Shown here one piece after another: positions 62,059 through 64,000 of a stretch of DNA of 64,000 bases; the stretch's first letter is position 1, and each line of letters opens with the position of its first letter. The stretch is from JAJFHI01 sp050633705 (GTDB lineage: Bacteria > Pseudomonadota > Alphaproteobacteria > Rhizobiales > Hyphomicrobiaceae). Made by a program: the position numbers and the translations under genes. Under the pieces are notes generated by a model, which was not told the DNA's origin, did no database searches, and saw nothing but the letters and a program-made list of their open reading frames with translations. The DNA lies in NCBI GenBank assembly GCA_050633705.1, contig JBOEGZ010000007.1, positions 310,001 to 374,000 of the forward strand, given 5' to 3'.

Positions 62059-62979
62059 TCACGTCGCGACGTTCGCTTTCAAAAAGTCGATTTGGGCTGC
62101 AACGTTTTGTTCGAACATTTCGCCTATGTAGGGACCAAAGTGATTTGTATTGAGAGAAACGAACTTGCTGTTGGGAATTTTTTGCGAAGTTTTCTCAGCC
62201 AGATGGCAAGGCGTAATGGAATCTCTTTTACTTGCAACAATCAATGTCGGAACGGAAATTTTCGATGCTGCAAATACGGGATTGAATAACGTTGCGGTGA
62301 GAAACGCACGCGAGGTAACCTTATTTTCCCACTTCGTGTCAGATGGCATGAGGGCATGCCAACCGTCCCAACACTCTGGTGTATTCATCGCTGCAAATTC
62401 ATCGGGATGTCCGACCGCCGGTGAGTAATGGGGGTATCCAATCAGGCTTCCGATCATGTCTCGCAGAGCGACAGCAGTTAGTTTCAAGGATCGTCCAAGG
62501 GGGGTGCTGGCAAGCATTGACACGCCACTGACAAATGGAACTTGTGCGATCGTTGCAACAATGGGTGGGCGTTCAGATGCGATCTGCAACACATGGCCAC
62601 CAGAGTAAGACGTCCCCCACAAGATGATCCGAGTTGGGTCGATCTCGGTCAATGTGCGCACAAACGAAATTGCCTCGCGCCAATCCTGTTGATGACGACG
62701 TGGGCTGACCCAATGACGTGGATGTCCCGTGCTGTCACCAAAATTTCGATAGTCGAAAAGGAAACTTGCATAACCTTCAGCGGCAAAGCGTTCAGCAAAC
62801 TCTGGCAGTCGAAAGTCACGTTGGGCACAAAACCCATGCGCCATAACGATTACGGGTGGTTTGGATGTATTGCTGCTTGAATTGTTCCGAACTGAGGGAA
62901 GATAGAGTGTGCCAACGCATTGTTCTGCATGACTTTGGAAAGTTAGGTTCTTTGTTTCGCTCGTGGCTGAAGTTGCCAT
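62059..62979 (-). CDS. Alpha/beta hydrolase
   Basis: 306 residues of the dienelactone-hydrolase-like type. The oxyanion region is VMAHGFCAQRD, with FLFDYRNFGDSTG following. The nucleophile serine sits in WGTSYSGGHV, where the usual second Gly of GXSXG is Ser. The acid and base residues are probably in VASKRDSITP and LNTNHFGPY. No signal peptide. Ester or lactone substrate unknown. Confidence 0.85.
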   Translation of the reverse strand: MATSATSETKNLTFQSHAEQCVGTLYLPSVRNNSSSNTSKPPVIVMAHGFCAQRDFRLPEFAERFAAEGYASFLFDYRNFGDSTGHPRHWVSPRRHQQDWREAISFVRTLTEIDPTRIILWGTSYSGGHVLQIASERPPIVATIAQVPFVSGVSMLASTPLGRSLKLTAVALRDMIGSLIGYPHYSPAVGHPDEFAAMNTPECWDGWHALMPSDTKWENKVTSRAFLTATLFNPVFAASKISVPTLIVASKRDSITPCHLAEKTSQKIPNSKFVSLNTNHFGPYIGEMFEQNVAAQIDFLKANVAT

Positions 62980-63173
62980 AGATCACTCGCCCCCTTGCAT
63001 TGCAATTTATTCATACCGCGGTTCGTTCTCGTGGGAAATGTGTCGATGCAGATTCTTTGTAAATCGCAAAAATCTTTCCATGGAAAGAGCGCGTGATTTG
63101 GTAGGGGCTGTCACGGAGACGCTGATCGGTGCAGGATACATACCAGGCGATCGAGGTTCGATACGGACCCGCC

Positions 63174-63983
63174 TTAGCGAAACGCGCGATCTAGATTTCG
63201 AGCCTTGTCGATATTTTTGGCGGCGTCAGTATTCTTCATGTCGCCAATCCGCGCTGAGTTGAGGTCGGCACGGTCAAAATCAGCCCCGGTGACATTTGCG
63301 CCTTTTAGATTTGCCCCCGCCATATCGCTACCATTGAGTCTGGCATTTGAAAGATCAGCTCCTTGAAGAGAGGCGTATTCAAGCAATGCGCGCGAAAGAT
63401 TGGCATCTTTAAACGAGGCTCCATCCAGTTGGGCACTGGTGAACACGCCGCGCATCAAGCCCATGGATTGGTTCTTCTCGTCGGCTGATAAATCCGCACC
63501 CTCGAAATTTGCACCAACCAGTGTTGTTCGCGATAAGTCACCGGCGATGCGGGCTTTAGAGAAATTGGCCCTGTCTAACTTGCTGCCAACAAGTTGCGTG
63601 CCAAACAACTTGGCACCTGACAAATTTGCATCCGTCAAATTGGCCTTTAGGGCCCAGGCCTGATCGAGGGATACGCCTGCCAGGTTCGCACCTGAAAGAT
63701 TGGTCCCCATAAGGCGTGCAGCTCTGAGTTTGGTCCGTCGAAGGTCAAGTTGAGATAGGTCAATATTGTTGAGGCTTTTCGATGAAAGGTCGAGTATCTC
63801 ACCTTCTTGCAAGTTGCTTAAAGCGGTCTGGATCTCATCCCGTGTCATTTCTGACTTCGTGTAGGCATCGCTGGAGAGGTCAACCTGATCAATCATGCTT
63901 TGTGCGTTTGCGGTTGCAACTGGCATTGATGTGATCGCAAATGCTGCCAAAAGTCCTGTTAAAACAATGAAACGGATGTGCAT
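63174..63983 (-). CDS. Exported pentapeptide-repeat protein
   Basis: 269 residues with a signal peptide (IVLTGLLAAFAITSMPVATANA). About 45 residues of linker follow, then roughly 30 consecutive A(D/N)LXX-type pentapeptides (ANLAG, ADLSN, ANLKG, ADFDR and so on). These fold into a right-handed beta-helix. Exported members are usually structural or binding proteins; the DNA-mimic role of cytoplasmic members such as MfpA is unlikely here. It ends close to the right window edge and appears complete. Confidence 0.85.
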   Translation of the reverse strand: MHIRFIVLTGLLAAFAITSMPVATANAQSMIDQVDLSSDAYTKSEMTRDEIQTALSNLQEGEILDLSSKSLNNIDLSQLDLRRTKLRAARLMGTNLSGANLAGVSLDQAWALKANLTDANLSGAKLFGTQLVGSKLDRANFSKARIAGDLSRTTLVGANFEGADLSADEKNQSMGLMRGVFTSAQLDGASFKDANLSRALLEYASLQGADLSNARLNGSDMAGANLKGANVTGADFDRADLNSARIGDMKNTDAAKNIDKARNLDRAFR

Positions 63984-64000
63984 CGAGACAACTCCTTTTC

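Noticed and set aside
1..64000. Mobile elements, CRISPR arrays, integrated phage
   Set aside because: No transposase, integrase, terminal repeats or regularly spaced repeats found; gene content is metabolic and housekeeping throughout.

Overview
The window looks like chromosomal DNA of an alphaproteobacterium, probably near the Hyphomicrobiales. The evidence is two tandem alphaproteobacterial-type porins, a DUF4167 protein, the lysC-ubiG-ptsP-prfA-prmC neighbourhood, and a serine-cycle operon. GC content is moderate, roughly 50% by eye. I found no rRNA, tRNA, CRISPR array, insertion sequence or phage genes.

Layout. 1-981: gene tail and a long leader. 982-6715: pyruvate dehydrogenase operon, with single-chain E1 (aceE), E2 (aceF) and an E3 carrying its own lipoyl domain (lpdA). 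6956-11869: lactate module, with a LctP permease divergent from lutABC. 12211-13284: Ada methylation-repair regulator with a matching Ada box. 13355-18315: surface/sugar genes (kelch protein, AGE-family epimerase, rmlC), a phosphopantetheinyl transferase and small unknowns. 18757-19461: LuxR-type regulator with a degenerate receiver. 20021-27486: serine-cycle operon sgaA-mcl-mtkA-mtkB-ppc, with structured RNA in its leader and two of its gaps. 27579-28649: fatty acid desaturase. 28967-31828: two secreted paralogues built from about 100-residue repeats. 32214-33644: FAD-linked D-lactate/glycolate dehydrogenase. 33842-37114: membrane-anchored jelly-roll-like protein, a membrane protein with an apparently dead nuclease domain, and a small secreted TPR-like protein. 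37257-40276: two porins. 40452-41342: a 25-codon sORF and an OmpR-type regulator with a degenerate receiver. 41266-42057: ubiG. 42454-49363: lysC, ptsP, a membrane HTH protein, prfA and prmC. 49836-63983: DUF4167 protein, sulfotransferase, PPK2, CoA-transferase, MOSC protein, clpB, ABC-2 exporter, cytochrome P460, alpha/beta hydrolase and a pentapeptide-repeat protein.

How it fits together. Lactate enters through LctP and is oxidised to pyruvate by LutABC and possibly the FAD dehydrogenase at 32214. Pyruvate dehydrogenase then makes acetyl-CoA. The sga-mcl-mtk-ppc operon carries the glyoxylate/malyl-CoA/PEP-carboxylation half of the serine cycle. If the 32214 enzyme is a glycolate oxidase, it would supply glyoxylate to the same pathway. 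The C1-entry genes of the cycle (mtdA, fch, hprA, gck) are not in this window.

Most worth a second look: the RNA structures inside the serine-cycle operon (including a hairpin that hides the mtkA ribosome binding site), the paired secreted repeat proteins, two transcription factors with broken phosphoacceptor sites, a nuclease-like membrane protein lacking catalytic residues, and the sORF in front of the second regulator.
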